A stretch of DNA of 64,000 bases, from positions 1,798,001-1,862,000 of the forward strand of contig OY970256.1 in the NCBI GenBank assembly GCA_963715565.1. Reading direction: 5' to 3'. The stretch comes from JACVRN01 sp963715565. Its GTDB lineage: Bacteria > Acidobacteriota > Blastocatellia > Pyrinomonadales > Pyrinomonadaceae. This document shows positions 44,569 through 53,304 of this stretch, piece by piece. The notes under the pieces are model-generated. The model was given only the letters and a program-made list of their open reading frames with translations, was not told where the DNA came from and searched no databases. Each line of letters begins with the position of its first letter. Positions within the stretch are counted from its first letter, which is position 1. The translations under genes were made by a program, and so were the position numbers.

Positions 44569-44771
44569 TTTTAAGAGTCCCGCAAGAGACGATTGATAGT
44601 AGCCCAGCCATTTATGGCTGGGAATAAGCGCGACAAAACAAATAGAGTCCCGTAGGGACGACTGAAACTATTATTCAGTCGTCCCTACGGGACTCTATCT
44701 TTATGCCCTAACTATTTCCCAGTGCTAAAGCACCGGGCTATTGTCAATCGTCCCTTGCGGGACTCTTAAAA
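44569..44771. repeat. Large nested palindrome (about 200 bp)
   Basis: Outer arms 44569-44596 and 44744-44771 are nearly complementary (TTTTAAGAGTCCCGCAAGAG and its partner). An inner perfect pair lies at about 44642-44666 and 44674-44698 (ATAGAGTCCCGTAGGGACGA), and small hairpins (CCCAGCCATTTATGGCTGGG) sit between. The flanking 44272-44568 holds no recognised gene. Confidence 0.9.
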
Positions 44772-44807
44772 CCGCTTCTTCAATCCGCAATCCCAAATCC
44801 GCAATCG

Positions 44808-45128
44808 TTATCCGCGTTTGGCGGGGCGCAGGTTGCGCGCCCTGGTGGCGGAGGCGGGGATGGTTGAGCCGATGCCTGTGCCGATGGCTGCCGCGTCATC
44901 GTTGGGGACGGGTATCTGGTCCGTGGTCGGCCCGCGTTTCAAATCCGCCAGCGCGACGACAATCAGTAGCGCAGACAATCCCAGAGTTGCGAGCACGTAG
45001 AGAATCGCCGTCTGCTCAAAGTAAAGCAGTAGGATAATGGCGAAGGCCGATCCGCCAACCCACAGCCAGGTTGAAAGACGCGGACCTTTTTTTTCATAAC
45101 CGCGATTGGATGTTGCTCTTTTGCTCAT
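44808..45128 (-). CDS. Small two-helix membrane protein
   Basis: A 106-residue protein: basic N-terminus (MSKRATSNRGYEKKGPRLST), two membrane helices (LWVGGSAFAIILLLYF and AILYVLATLGLSALLIVVAL) and a disordered Ala/Thr/Arg-rich tail. No family is recognised. GAAGGAACGAT precedes the ATG. Confidence 0.72.
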   Translation of the reverse strand: MSKRATSNRGYEKKGPRLSTWLWVGGSAFAIILLLYFEQTAILYVLATLGLSALLIVVALADLKRGPTTDQIPVPNDDAAAIGTGIGSTIPASATRARNLRPAKRG

Positions 45129-45236
45129 ATCGTTCCTTCTAAGACAATAATACGGCTTCCGGTCGAATCCAGTAATGTATCATAAAGCGCGGCGGGCAGG
45201 CGAACGCCCAAACACGAGCCCGCTTCTGACAGACAA

Positions 45237-45275
45237 TCAAAGGGCCGGTCTGAGCGATTCAGACCGGCCCTTTGA
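45237..45275. terminator. Strong terminator downstream of the polysaccharide export gene
   Basis: TCAAAGGGCCGGTCTGA (45237-45253) pairs perfectly with TCAGACCGGCCCTTTGA (45259-45275) around a 5-base loop. Confidence 0.93.
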
Positions 45276-45295
45276 TAAAAGACGCACGCACGGAC

Positions 45296-46354
45296 TTAGT
45301 AAAGCACACGACCGGGCAATCCCGTGGCGACCGTGGAAAGAACTTGCGGGCCAAGGTTCAGGACACTATTGGCGAGGATTCGCATAAAGGACGTGCCCTT
45401 CTCCGGCACTTCTATGATGTCGTAGGCTTGAAGCGCTACGTCAGGCTTCTGTTCCTTCTTGATGGCCTCAAGGTCAACGACGATGGTGTCGCGCTTATTG
45501 GCCTTGGGGTTGACGCGATAGATGATGACGCCGCTCAGCTTCCCTTCCTTGCGCACGCCGCCGACCATCGCCAGAGCGAGGCTCAACGTCATGCCCTCGC
45601 GCAAGTACAAGCCCTGTGGAGAGACGACGCTGCCGGTGATGAAGATCGGGTCGGCCTCCAGCACCCTGATGACGTCGCCGGGGCGTATCAGTGGATTGGC
45701 TTCCTGGTTCCCGGCGGCCAGTTCCTTGATGTTATAAACCTTGTAAGGTGCCTGTATATTGTTGCCTTCGAAAACAACCGGCTCTGCGTCCTCGCCCGGC
45801 TCTGGACACATGAGAGACTCCGTGTGAATGACTTCTACCTTGCCGTTTGCCTTTTCGGTCATCCCGCCCGAGAGCGCCAGCAGCTCGTTGAGCCGCACGC
45901 GGCGCATCATCGTAAAGCGCTGCGGGAGACGAACTGCGCCGACCACCGTGGCCGGAGAGCGACTGTTGCGCCCCGTCACACGCACGCTAATCTGCGGGTC
46001 TTTGATGTACTTGCTGTAGGCCTCGCGTATGTCTTTGGCGACGTCGTTTTCCGTGCGGCACAGGGCCTTGATAGGCTTTTGGACAAACGGGAGTGAGCCG
46101 AGGTTGCCGTCGCCGTCCACTTCTCCGGTCCAGTTCATCTCGGCCTGGCCGAAGACACGCACATCAATGGTGTCGCCGGGGCCGAGCAGATAGCGGCGCA
46201 CGCCCATGCTGTCCATAGAGACCTGCGCGGAGGCTGGCTGCTGCACAACCATGGGCTGCGCCTGCGAGGGTTGCTGCTCCTGCGCGCGAAGCGAGGAGGG
46301 CGCAAGCGACAGAAACGTCAGGATAAAGAGAAGCGTATAAGCGGTGGCCTTCAT
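45296..46354 (-). CDS. Polysaccharide export protein (Wza/outer-membrane auxiliary family)
   Basis: A 352-residue periplasmic or outer-membrane protein with a signal peptide (MKATAYTLLFILTFLSLAPS, cleavage near RAQ). A Poly_export domain (YLLGPGDTIDVRVFGQAEMN...ISVRVTGRNSRSPATVVGAV) is followed by SLBB-type domains (about 240-320: IFITGSVVSPQGLYLREGMT). It forms the export channel for capsule or exopolysaccharide. No lipobox Cys is seen, unlike E. coli Wza. The matching Wzc-like kinase is not in the window. GAGGAATAGATT precedes the ATG. Confidence 0.9.
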   Translation of the reverse strand: MKATAYTLLFILTFLSLAPSSLRAQEQQPSQAQPMVVQQPASAQVSMDSMGVRRYLLGPGDTIDVRVFGQAEMNWTGEVDGDGNLGSLPFVQKPIKALCRTENDVAKDIREAYSKYIKDPQISVRVTGRNSRSPATVVGAVRLPQRFTMMRRVRLNELLALSGGMTEKANGKVEVIHTESLMCPEPGEDAEPVVFEGNNIQAPYKVYNIKELAAGNQEANPLIRPGDVIRVLEADPIFITGSVVSPQGLYLREGMTLSLALAMVGGVRKEGKLSGVIIYRVNPKANKRDTIVVDLEAIKKEQKPDVALQAYDIIEVPEKGTSFMRILANSVLNLGPQVLSTVATGLPGRVLY

Positions 46355-46551
46355 AATCTATTCCTCATGGAGAGCTTTTCGGGCTCCAAAATCCGCAGCC
46401 GTCGCGGTGCGCTTTGGTCACGCGCGGCTGTCGGCTCAGGTAATCAGTAAAACTACATTCAAGATGCGACTCGGGCGGCGTCGGGCTGCCTCCGGTGGCG
46501 CGTGAGCTTTTGCGTCTTTGAAGAGTCCAGCTCCCCGAGCCGGATTATCAT

Positions 46552-46773
46552 TCATGAAGCGCGGCGAACCGGCTCCTCTTCGGGCTTTGCATCTTTCTTG
46601 CGGCGGTTGCCTGTTTTAGCCACTGTGCCGGGCACTGCAAACCCTCGAAAAAGCAGGTTGCAATGATCGCACAAAAGGTTGTAGATGCCAAACATCCGCA
46701 TAAACCACGGTGTCGGGCGATAGCCGCGCCGGATGCGTGATGATTTACATTTCGGACAGCGTTGACTAATCAA
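46552..46773 (-). CDS. Small zinc-ribbon protein
   Basis: A 73-residue protein with CPKCKSSRIRRGYRPTPWFM and CDHCNLLFRGF forming one CxxC...CxxC ribbon, then a basic tail. Its start overlaps the stop of the upstream membrane protein gene by 4 bases (ATGA), so the pair is translationally coupled. Function unknown. Confidence 0.8.
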   Translation of the reverse strand: MISQRCPKCKSSRIRRGYRPTPWFMRMFGIYNLLCDHCNLLFRGFAVPGTVAKTGNRRKKDAKPEEEPVRRAS

Positions 46774-47840
46774 ATCTCTTCTCCCTCTCGGGCCTTGTCG
46801 GGAGGCGTGGCGTTGGAAGAGTTTTTTCGAGTCGAGAGTTTAGTCGTTTTCAACCGCGCGCGCAAAATCCCAATCTCGCGATTGATACGTTCGGCGGCCT
46901 CAAGGCGCGTGTCGTTCGTCATGCCCTCGCGCGAAGTATAAAAGAGCGCGTCGCGGTAACGCTCTATGGCGCGGCGGTACTGGCCCTTAAAGGCAGCGCG
47001 CTCGGCCAGCTCGACCCAGTGTGCGACCTTGACGGAAGCCATAAACTCCTCTACGGCTCCCTTCGACTCGATTAAATCAGGCTCATTCGGATAGATCTTG
47101 CTGGCGGCGCGAATAATGTCGAGCGCGCGTTGCGCCGTCTCTATTTTGTCCGACATAGAGACGCGACGCTGCGCGTCCTGTGTAATGGTGCGCGTCGAGC
47201 ACGCGGCCCACGCCAGCAGGTGATGCTTTTGCAGCAGGCGCACGCGCTCCTGTCCGGCGCGCATCCCGGCGCGGGCTTCGCCTCCGATGCCGCCGTTCTT
47301 GAGCGCCTCTTCCGTGGTCGTCAGATAATCATGGCACAGGTGATAAGCTTCCAGGTGCGCTTCCGGCAGCTCGCCGAGCGCGTCCGCTTCCGAAGACTTT
47401 TTCTGCACGATGCGCAACGCATTATAGTAAGCGTCGCCTTTTCTGCCGGGGATGGACGACGTTGTGTTCTGATGCTTGCTTGAGCTTTTGGCGCTCAGGT
47501 CGTGCCGGTCCTGTTCCAGTATGTAGCGCGTCCATGCGCGGCGCATGACGACCTGCCGTGCGGCTGCGGCCACCAGCATCACGACGCTGGCCGCGAGCCC
47601 CGCCGGAAACCATGGCGCTTCGTCGCCGCTTGAGTGCAGCATCCACCAGAGAACGAAAAAGAGCGAGGCGGCGGTAATTCCGGCAGCCAGCATGTAGCCG
47701 GAGGTAGAGGGCAAGCGCGCGCGTGCGTTGCGTTTCGCGGCGGCCACTGTCGCCGCGCTCGGGCGCGCGTGGACACGCCCGGAGCGCGTGTGTGGCCGCA
47801 CGGTTCTGTGGAAAACCTGATCCGCCGAGTTGGTGCGCAA
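46770..47840 (-). CDS. Membrane-anchored TPR-like helical protein
   Basis: A 356-residue protein: a basic N-terminus, two hydrophobic segments (MLAAGITAASLFFVLWWMLH and LAASVVMLVAAAARQVVM, about 50-95) and a long helical C-terminal region with TPR-like segments (YNALRIVQKKSSEADALGEL, RAAFKGQYRRAIERYRDALF). Function unknown. The TTG start at 47840 is supported by GAGGAG 5 bases upstream. It lies upstream of and coupled to the small ribbon gene, and near the polysaccharide export gene, so a role in envelope assembly is possible. Confidence 0.78.
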   Translation of the reverse strand: MRTNSADQVFHRTVRPHTRSGRVHARPSAATVAAAKRNARARLPSTSGYMLAAGITAASLFFVLWWMLHSSGDEAPWFPAGLAASVVMLVAAAARQVVMRRAWTRYILEQDRHDLSAKSSSKHQNTTSSIPGRKGDAYYNALRIVQKKSSEADALGELPEAHLEAYHLCHDYLTTTEEALKNGGIGGEARAGMRAGQERVRLLQKHHLLAWAACSTRTITQDAQRRVSMSDKIETAQRALDIIRAASKIYPNEPDLIESKGAVEEFMASVKVAHWVELAERAAFKGQYRRAIERYRDALFYTSREGMTNDTRLEAAERINREIGILRARLKTTKLSTRKNSSNATPPDKAREGEEI

Positions 47841-47845
47841 ATATT

Positions 47846-47862
47846 CTCCTCTAGCCTAGAGG
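47846..47862 (-). promoter_or_regulatory. Short palindrome overlapping the ribosome-binding site
   Basis: CCTCTAG and CTAGAGG (47848-47862) form a palindrome whose 3' arm contains part of the GAGGAG ribosome-binding site (47846-47851) of the gene starting at 47840. Folding would hide that site. Confidence 0.45.
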
Positions 47863-48052
47863 GGCGATGCCATCTTTGACCTGTCACTCAAGATTTGCGG
47901 TCGCTCACGTATCGAAGGCGGTTAAGACCACCCACGCCAGGGCCGGGACCGCAACTGGTGGAACTTTATAGTCAACATTTCAGCTTCTTCTGTCAATACT
48001 TCACGATGATGTGTCGAGGGTCAGTTTAAAGATGAATGAGAGATAAACAGAG

Positions 48053-48364
48053 TTCACCGCCGAGACTAGAGAGGACGCAGAGCAGGCGCAGAGAGAATAC
48101 ATCTCTTGTTCAATTAACATTCTATGCTGGACAAGCTGTAGCTCCGTAGGAGCGAGGATGTTTATAGCTTGATTGTCATCATCAACAATCAAGCTCCGTA
48201 GGAGCGGCATGTTCCGCAACCGTGACATGCCGCTCCTACGGAGCTTGTCTACATCTGTCATCTGCTAACTATAAACATCCAAGCTCCTAACGGAGCTAAG
48301 CAAGATTTGCACATTCCTCTCTCGGACTTCTGTTATTTATTTTCTCTGCGTCTCGGCGGTGAAT
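48053..48364. repeat. Large nested palindrome (about 310 bp)
   Basis: Outer arms near 48053-48081 and 48345-48364 pair as TTCACCGCCGAGA...ACGCAGAG with CTCTGCGTCTCGGCGGTGAA, related to 11.4 kb. A middle pair around TAGCTCCGTAGGAGC and GATGTTTATAGC pairs with 48265-48299. The innermost stem 48191-48212 and 48225-48246 is perfect over 22 bp (AAGCTCCGTAGGAGCGGCAT). The surrounding 47863-48481 holds no recognised gene. Confidence 0.9.
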
Positions 48365-48481
48365 CTCAATCCGCACGGTGCTCAATTTCAAATTAACCCT
48401 TGACCATCCTCCTTCCAAGTTTGTCAGAGCCCGAGGGCTTGTGGGACACTTGGCCGTTAAATTTTTGAGGAGAAGACGTAG

Positions 48482-49258
48482 ATGGGTGAGAAGGAGCTTG
48501 CGGGCAAGGTGGCGCTCATCACGGGCGCGACGAGCGGAATCGGACGCGCCACGGCGCTCAAGTTCGCGGAGGCGGGCGCGCGCATCGCTGCGGTGGGCCG
48601 CAAAGATGCGGAGCTGACAGCCACCTGCAAAGAGATTACAAGGCGCGGCGGTAAGGCTCTGGCTATTCGCGCCGACGTCACTGTGAAACCCATCCCGCGC
48701 CGCATCATTAACGAGACGGTGGAAAAATTCGGCGCGCTCGATATTCTAGTCAACGCGGCGGGCCATCTCTCTTCGGGCACGATTGAGACGACGACGATGG
48801 CCGAGTGGGACGCGATGATGAACGTCAACCTGCGCGCCATCTTTAACCTGATGCAACAGGCCATCCCGCACCTTGAGAAGACGCGCGGCAACATCGTCAA
48901 CGTGTCGAGCGTGACGGGCCTGCGCGCCTTTCCAGGTGTGCTGGCCTATTGCGTGTCGAAGGCCGGTCTTGACCAGTTGACGCGTTGCAGCGCGCTTGAA
49001 TTAGCGCCGAAAGGGATTCGTGTCAACGCCGTCAATCCCGGCGTCGTCGTCACAGAGATTCATAAACGCGGCGGCATGAGCACTAAAGAGTATGAAGCTT
49101 TTCTGGAACGCTCGCAGCAGACGCACCCCCTCGGACGTGTGGGCGAAGCAAGTGAAGTGGCCGACCTCATTCTCTTTCTGGCTTCGGAGCGCGCCGCGTG
49201 GATTACGGGCGCGACTTACTCGATTGACGGGGGCCGCGCACAAACCTGTGCGCGGTAG
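48482..49258 (+). CDS. Short-chain dehydrogenase/reductase
   Basis: A 258-residue classical SDR oxidoreductase using NAD(P)H. The cofactor motif TGATSGIG (14-21), NAAG (91-94) and the catalytic Ser142/Ser143, Tyr156 and Lys160 (YCVSKAG) are all present; it ends with the usual GATYSIDGGR. Arg40 after the second strand (AVGRKD) suggests a preference for NADP. Substrate unknown. GAGGAGAAGACGTAG precedes the ATG. A perfect CCGCGCACA/TGTGCGCGG stem (49234-49255) overlaps the stop. Confidence 0.94.
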   Translation: MGEKELAGKVALITGATSGIGRATALKFAEAGARIAAVGRKDAELTATCKEITRRGGKALAIRADVTVKPIPRRIINETVEKFGALDILVNAAGHLSSGTIETTTMAEWDAMMNVNLRAIFNLMQQAIPHLEKTRGNIVNVSSVTGLRAFPGVLAYCVSKAGLDQLTRCSALELAPKGIRVNAVNPGVVVTEIHKRGGMSTKEYEAFLERSQQTHPLGRVGEASEVADLILFLASERAAWITGATYSIDGGRAQTCAR

Positions 49259-49453
49259 CGAAATTCTGCTAGAAGTTCAAGCGCAAAAGTCGCTATACTT
49301 GGCCCGGTTTCGCCACCAGGGAACGCGCCGTCTCGCGCCCCGTCTCTATTCGCCGTTGTTTTCATCGCGGGAAAACGTGTGCGCGCTCGCGGTGCTTGCC
49401 GGATGAAAGCTGTATGGGCTCGACTAAAACCCCCAAGGCTTGGTGATTAGCTT

Positions 49454-50650
49454 ATGTACCCTAATAGCCCCGCGCCGACTCCCGCCGGTGCATACTCGTA
49501 TCAAGGCCCGACCGTTGTCTACAAACGTCCCAAGAGCCAGAGCGCGCTCAAGTGGGTGCTCGCCGTTTTCGCGGCGCTGGTCGCGGCGCTCCTGGGCGCG
49601 ATTGTGCTCCTGCTGATTGGCGCGGAGACAGGCCTCGCGGCCCTCATCGCAGGGATGCTCGCCGCAACACTGCCCGTCCCGCTCTACATCATGCTCATCC
49701 TCTGGATCGACCGTTTCGAGGCCGAGCCTTTGTGGATGCTTGCGGTGGCTTTCTTCTGGGGCGCAACCGTCGCCGTCTTTATCGCTTACCTTCTCAACAC
49801 CATCGCGGCCATCACAGTCGCCATCCTGACGCAGAGTGTCGGGGCGGCACAGGTCTTCGGCGCGGTCATCTCCGCTCCGTTCGTCGAAGAGATAGCCAAA
49901 GGGCTAATCCTCTTTATTCTCTTCTTCTGGAAGAAGGACGAGTTTGACGGGGCCGTGGATGGATTCGTGTATGCGAGCATGGTGGGCCTCGGGTTTGCCA
50001 TGACGGAGAACTTTCAGTATTACGGCAAGTTCATACGCGACGCCGGACTTCTCACTACAGAGTTTCAGCAGTTCTACTTTATACGCGGCGGGCTGGCGGC
50101 CTTTTCCCACCCGCTCTTTACGAGCATGACGGGCATCGCGCTCGGCCTTACGCGTCATGTGCGCAACCGCTTTTTGAAAGCCATCCTGCCGCTCATCGGC
50201 CTCGGCATGGCGATGTTCCTGCATTTCCTGTGGAACCTGACGGCGACTCTCTCGGGCTCGCTCTTCGCTTTTATAGTCGCGTACGTGGTGATGATGGTCC
50301 CGATTTTTTTGATTACGCTCGGCATAGTCTTCATCGCGCTCTTTCGTGAAGGCCGCCTGATACGCGAGCACCTGATGCTGGACCTACAGCAGGGACTCTT
50401 TTCGCAGGAAGAGTATGAGCGACTCGGCACTATACGCGGGCGCATGGGTTCATCGTTCAACGCTTTTCGCGGCGGCGGCTTCGGCGTCTGGCGCGCGCGC
50501 AGGCAGTTTCACCAGATGGCGAGCGAGCTGGCTTTTCATCGCAGCCGCGTGGCGCGCGGAGTCGTGCCCAATGACCAGTCGGTCGTCGAACGCGAGGCGG
50601 CCATCATACAGATGCTCAGAGACCTGCGGCAGCGTCTCGGCACGCACTAA
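49454..50650 (+). CDS. PrsW family intramembrane metalloprotease
   Basis: A 398-residue membrane protein with about eight hydrophobic segments. Glu145-Glu146 (PFVEEIAKG), MVGLGFAMTENFQYY and GGLAAFSHPLFTSMTGIALG are the metal-site motifs of PrsW proteases, which cleave anti-sigma factors or other membrane proteins. A short Pro-rich N-terminus precedes TM1 and a charged cytoplasmic tail of about 100 residues follows. No anti-sigma gene is adjacent. The gene is monocistronic. Confidence 0.9.
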   Translation: MYPNSPAPTPAGAYSYQGPTVVYKRPKSQSALKWVLAVFAALVAALLGAIVLLLIGAETGLAALIAGMLAATLPVPLYIMLILWIDRFEAEPLWMLAVAFFWGATVAVFIAYLLNTIAAITVAILTQSVGAAQVFGAVISAPFVEEIAKGLILFILFFWKKDEFDGAVDGFVYASMVGLGFAMTENFQYYGKFIRDAGLLTTEFQQFYFIRGGLAAFSHPLFTSMTGIALGLTRHVRNRFLKAILPLIGLGMAMFLHFLWNLTATLSGSLFAFIVAYVVMMVPIFLITLGIVFIALFREGRLIREHLMLDLQQGLFSQEEYERLGTIRGRMGSSFNAFRGGGFGVWRARRQFHQMASELAFHRSRVARGVVPNDQSVVEREAAIIQMLRDLRQRLGTH

Positions 50651-50765
50651 AAAAAGTTCTCGCTCCACAGGCGCGAACCGCAAAATGTGCGCGCCACAGT
50701 GGAGCGGAATGTTTTATACTTGCCTGCGTAGAAAAGGCATCGCTCGGACTGAACTTAACTGACCC

Positions 50766-51542
50766 GTGAACATTCAACTTCTGCCAAGCACATTCGACGG
50801 CCAAGGGCGAGCCATCCCCGAACAGCGCCTGACCTGTTACCTGATTGACGACCGCGTGACGGTGGACGCAGGCTCAATCGCGCTTGCGCTCACCGACCCG
50901 CAGCGCCAATCTGTGCGCGACATCATCGTCACGCACCCGCACATGGACCACATCGCCACCCTGCCGATTTTCATAGACGACCTCTTCGGCGAGTTGACGG
51001 AGCCCATACGCATCCACGCCACACAAGAAGTCATAGACACGCTCGAACGCGACATCTTTAACTGGACCGTCTACCCGCGTTTTTCCGAATTGAAGAATGA
51101 TAGAACGAGCGTCATGGAGTATGTCCCGTTTCGCACCAATGAGGAATTCACGGTCGCCCATCTCAAAATCACAGCCGTCAATGTCAACCACGTTGTTCCG
51201 ACGGTCGGCCTCATCATGACGGACGGCAAGAATACTTTCGCCTTCAGCTCCGATACAGCCGAGACGGAAGAGTTCTGGAAACTGGTCAACCGCACGCCGC
51301 ACATCGACGCGCTCTTTATAGAAGCCTCATTCCCGAACTCCATGTCGCAGCTCGCAGAAGTCTCGCGCCATTTCACGCCCGCCTCACTCAAAAAAGAGCT
51401 GCGCAAGCTCAAGCACAACGGTCTGGACATCCTGACCGTCCACCTCAAGCCCGCGTATCGTGAAAAGGTGGTGGAAGAGTTACACGCCCTCGGCATCCCC
51501 GAGCTTCGCGTCATGGAGCCGGGACACACTTACGAGTGGTAG
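50766..51542 (+). CDS. Metallo-beta-lactamase-fold hydrolase (cAMP phosphodiesterase class II-like)
   Basis: A 258-residue enzyme with the metal motif HxHxDH at residues 57-62 (THPHMDHIATLP), further ligands near VNVNHVVPT and FSSDTAETEEF, and a C-terminal LKPAYREKVVEE with a His ligand. The opening YLIDDRVTVDAGSIALAL resembles class II 3',5'-cyclic-nucleotide phosphodiesterases. Substrate not certain; other phosphodiesterases are possible. The start is GTG at 50766. Confidence 0.85.
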   Translation: MNIQLLPSTFDGQGRAIPEQRLTCYLIDDRVTVDAGSIALALTDPQRQSVRDIIVTHPHMDHIATLPIFIDDLFGELTEPIRIHATQEVIDTLERDIFNWTVYPRFSELKNDRTSVMEYVPFRTNEEFTVAHLKITAVNVNHVVPTVGLIMTDGKNTFAFSSDTAETEEFWKLVNRTPHIDALFIEASFPNSMSQLAEVSRHFTPASLKKELRKLKHNGLDILTVHLKPAYREKVVEELHALGIPELRVMEPGHTYEW

Positions 51543-51556
51543 ATTGAGATTGCTTA

Positions 51557-51888
51557 TTACTCGGAGTGATAAACCTCGGCTACGACAATAAGAATTGCTT
51601 CTTCTTCCAAGGCATGTGCGACAGCGGATTTAAGCTTATCTGTGTATGTTGAGATGATTTCAAAATTCTCTCCAAAAGCGTATGATGTATCCGTGAAATC
51701 AGATTGATACGATCCTGAATCTGTGTGCCTGCCCGAGAGAGATAACTTCCATCAAGCCCACGAATAATCGTACAGCCGCCGAAAGTATAGGTAAACTCCT
51801 GCGCCAGTGTGTTCAATAAGTCCAGATACGCTGCCTGCGGTAAATCGGGCAGGTAAACTTCAATTCTTGCCTTTTCTGATAGAGGCAA
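51557..51888 (-). pseudogene. Frameshifted small gene of unknown family, second gene of a two-gene module
   Basis: The frame from TTG at 51888 (…ARIEVYLPDLPQAAYLDLLN, CTIIRGLDGSYLSRAGTQIQ) stops at 51580 after 102 residues. In the next frame the same DNA continues as SYAFGENFEIISTYTDKLKS, AVAHALEEEAILIVVAEVYH, SE and a stop at 51557. The switch fits one lost base near 51694-51698 (ATTTCACGG for ATTTACACGG). Restoring it gives a continuous protein of about 110 residues. It overlaps the 49-residue gene above by 29 bases, so they form a coupled pair like toxin-antitoxin or small regulatory modules. The function is unknown. A sequencing error is possible. Confidence 0.7.
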
Positions 51889-52009
51889 TGAAGCGTTCCT
51901 TTCGTTTATCGAACTCTTCTGTTCGCTTCAACGATTCTTTCGCTGACAGCTTGATTCGCGGCGGGCGCTCAATCTTTACTTCCTTCAAATCTTTAAGTCT
52001 CTTTGCCAT
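51860..52009 (-). CDS. Small basic protein of 49 residues, first gene of a two-gene module
   Basis: An ATG at 52009 opens a 49-residue frame: MAKRLKDLKEVKIERPPRIK, LSAKESLKRTEEFDKRKERF, then IASIRKGKN and TGA. It is basic and helical, begins at GAGGTGGCG and overlaps the next gene by 29 bases. No family is recognised. Base composition is AT-rich, as for the frameshifted partner, which fits a horizontally moved pair. Confidence 0.65.
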   Translation of the reverse strand: MAKRLKDLKEVKIERPPRIKLSAKESLKRTEEFDKRKERFIASIRKGKN

Positions 52010-52044
52010 CGCCACCTCATCCTCTCAAAGTAAAACCTGCTCCC

Positions 52045-52389
52045 CTATTCAGCGCATAATCCTGAATCAGCTTTATCCGTAGCTCCGGCGAGCAAGCCTT
52101 CCATGTGCTGGCGAGCTTTCCACGCGCCCGTGCGTGTGGCGGCTTCTATGCCCTGCTGCCAGACCTCGCGCGCTTCCGCCGTCTGGCCTTGATTGAGGAG
52201 CGCCGTGCCGAGCATCTGATAGGCAGCCGTGTAGTCCGCGTTTATCTCTACGACGCGACGGAGCGCCCGCGCGGCCTTGGCCCAGTCTTCGAGCTTGATG
52301 TATTCGCTGCCGAGCCCGTACCAGATCATCACATCGTCCGGCTGCGAAGCGGCCATCTGCTCGAAAACTTCGATTCTGGATTGCGACAC
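52045..52389 (-). CDS. Small TPR protein
   Basis: A 114-residue protein, largely TPR helices (VFEQMAASQPDDVMIWYGLG, DWAKAARALRRVVEINADYT, AYQMLGTALLNQGQTAEARE). It should bind a partner protein. The GTG at 52389 has GAGGAG 8 bases upstream; the open frame begins 3 codons earlier. It is preceded by a small anchored-protein gene on the same strand. Confidence 0.8.
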   Translation of the reverse strand: MSQSRIEVFEQMAASQPDDVMIWYGLGSEYIKLEDWAKAARALRRVVEINADYTAAYQMLGTALLNQGQTAEAREVWQQGIEAATRTGAWKARQHMEGLLAGATDKADSGLCAE

Positions 52390-52427
52390 TTTCAGCACTC
52401 CTCAAAAAATTTAGCGCACGATTTTTT

Positions 52428-52718
52428 TCAACGCACGCGCTCGAATTCCGTTGCGGCGTGCTCGCCTGAGACACCATCCAAAAGAACGCGACCGCTCGGC
52501 AGTAGTTCCATAATACGGAAGGTTCTCTCTGAAGTTTCGCGGCCCGGCATGACTTCCGCGCGGAAGGTGACCGTCATGCCCGGACGCGCCCAGACATCCT
52601 GCGTGCGCGCTCTCTCGGCGCGACGCAGGCGAGGCCGTCTTTTTTTGAGCACAAGAGCGCCAGCCGCGCCCAGCGCCACGGCCATGCCTCCCAGTATTTG
52701 TTTCGTGCGTCTCTTCAT
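52428..52718 (-). CDS. Small membrane-anchored basic protein
   Basis: A 96-residue protein beginning MKRRTKQILGGMAVALGAAG, a signal-anchor like segment, followed by a basic stretch and a compact C-terminal part (GMTVTFRAEVMPGRETSERT, ELLPSGRVLLDGVSGEHAAT). Function unknown. The ATG at 52718 is chosen for its start context (GAGGTGCAAGAG); the frame is open much further upstream but has no protein-like sequence there. Confidence 0.65.
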   Translation of the reverse strand: MKRRTKQILGGMAVALGAAGALVLKKRRPRLRRAERARTQDVWARPGMTVTFRAEVMPGRETSERTFRIMELLPSGRVLLDGVSGEHAATEFERVR

Positions 52719-52842
52719 CTCTTGCACCTCAGACACTAAGGACGGCGCGCGTCGTCCGAGTTTTGTAGTCTCGTGTTTGACGCGCGCCGTCCGAAGTGTA
52801 CAGGGTTTAAGACGACAATGAAAACCTGCGGCCCTCTCTCTC

Positions 52843-53118
52843 CTAGCAGAGCGGGTCCAGCTTTTCCGAGATGGTCGGCGAACCGTCCATGGATAGCTCG
52901 GCATTAAGCGCAGTATAATGTGCCCACTCTTCGGGCACTTTGCTCTCCTCGAAAATCGCTTCCACTGGACATTCCGGAACGCACGCATCGCAGTCAATGC
53001 AGGTCTCCGGATTAATCACCAGCCAGGTCGGTTGCAGGTGAAAAGCCTCCACCGGACAGACCAGCGCGCAATCCGTATAACGGCAATTGATACATGGCTC
53101 CACGACAGTGTAGGTCAT
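52843..53118 (-). CDS. fdxA: Ferredoxin, FdxA-type
   Basis: A 91-residue ferredoxin with two clusters: CxxCxxxxCxxxCP at Cys9, 12, 17, 21 (EPCINCRYTDCALVCPVEAF) and CxxCxxCxxxCP at Cys40, 43, 46, 50. Together with PTWLVINPETCIDCDACVPE this is the FdxA/7Fe family pattern, an electron carrier. It starts at ATG 53118. No redox partner gene is adjacent. Confidence 0.93.
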   Translation of the reverse strand: MTYTVVEPCINCRYTDCALVCPVEAFHLQPTWLVINPETCIDCDACVPECPVEAIFEESKVPEEWAHYTALNAELSMDGSPTISEKLDPLC

Positions 53119-53304
53119 CTGACAAAAAACCTCCTCACGGGGAATGTTTGGCCCTTGCGGTCATGCTCGATGGACGCGGGATGGCGCGGCTGGCTTCCAA
53201 CAAAGGTCTGGCAAACGATGCGCGTCTCGCTCCCCTTGTGAACCACAAGTCTGGAAAACAGACTTATATTAAGCATGAACCGGCGAGATTTGAAAGCAAA
53301 AAAG

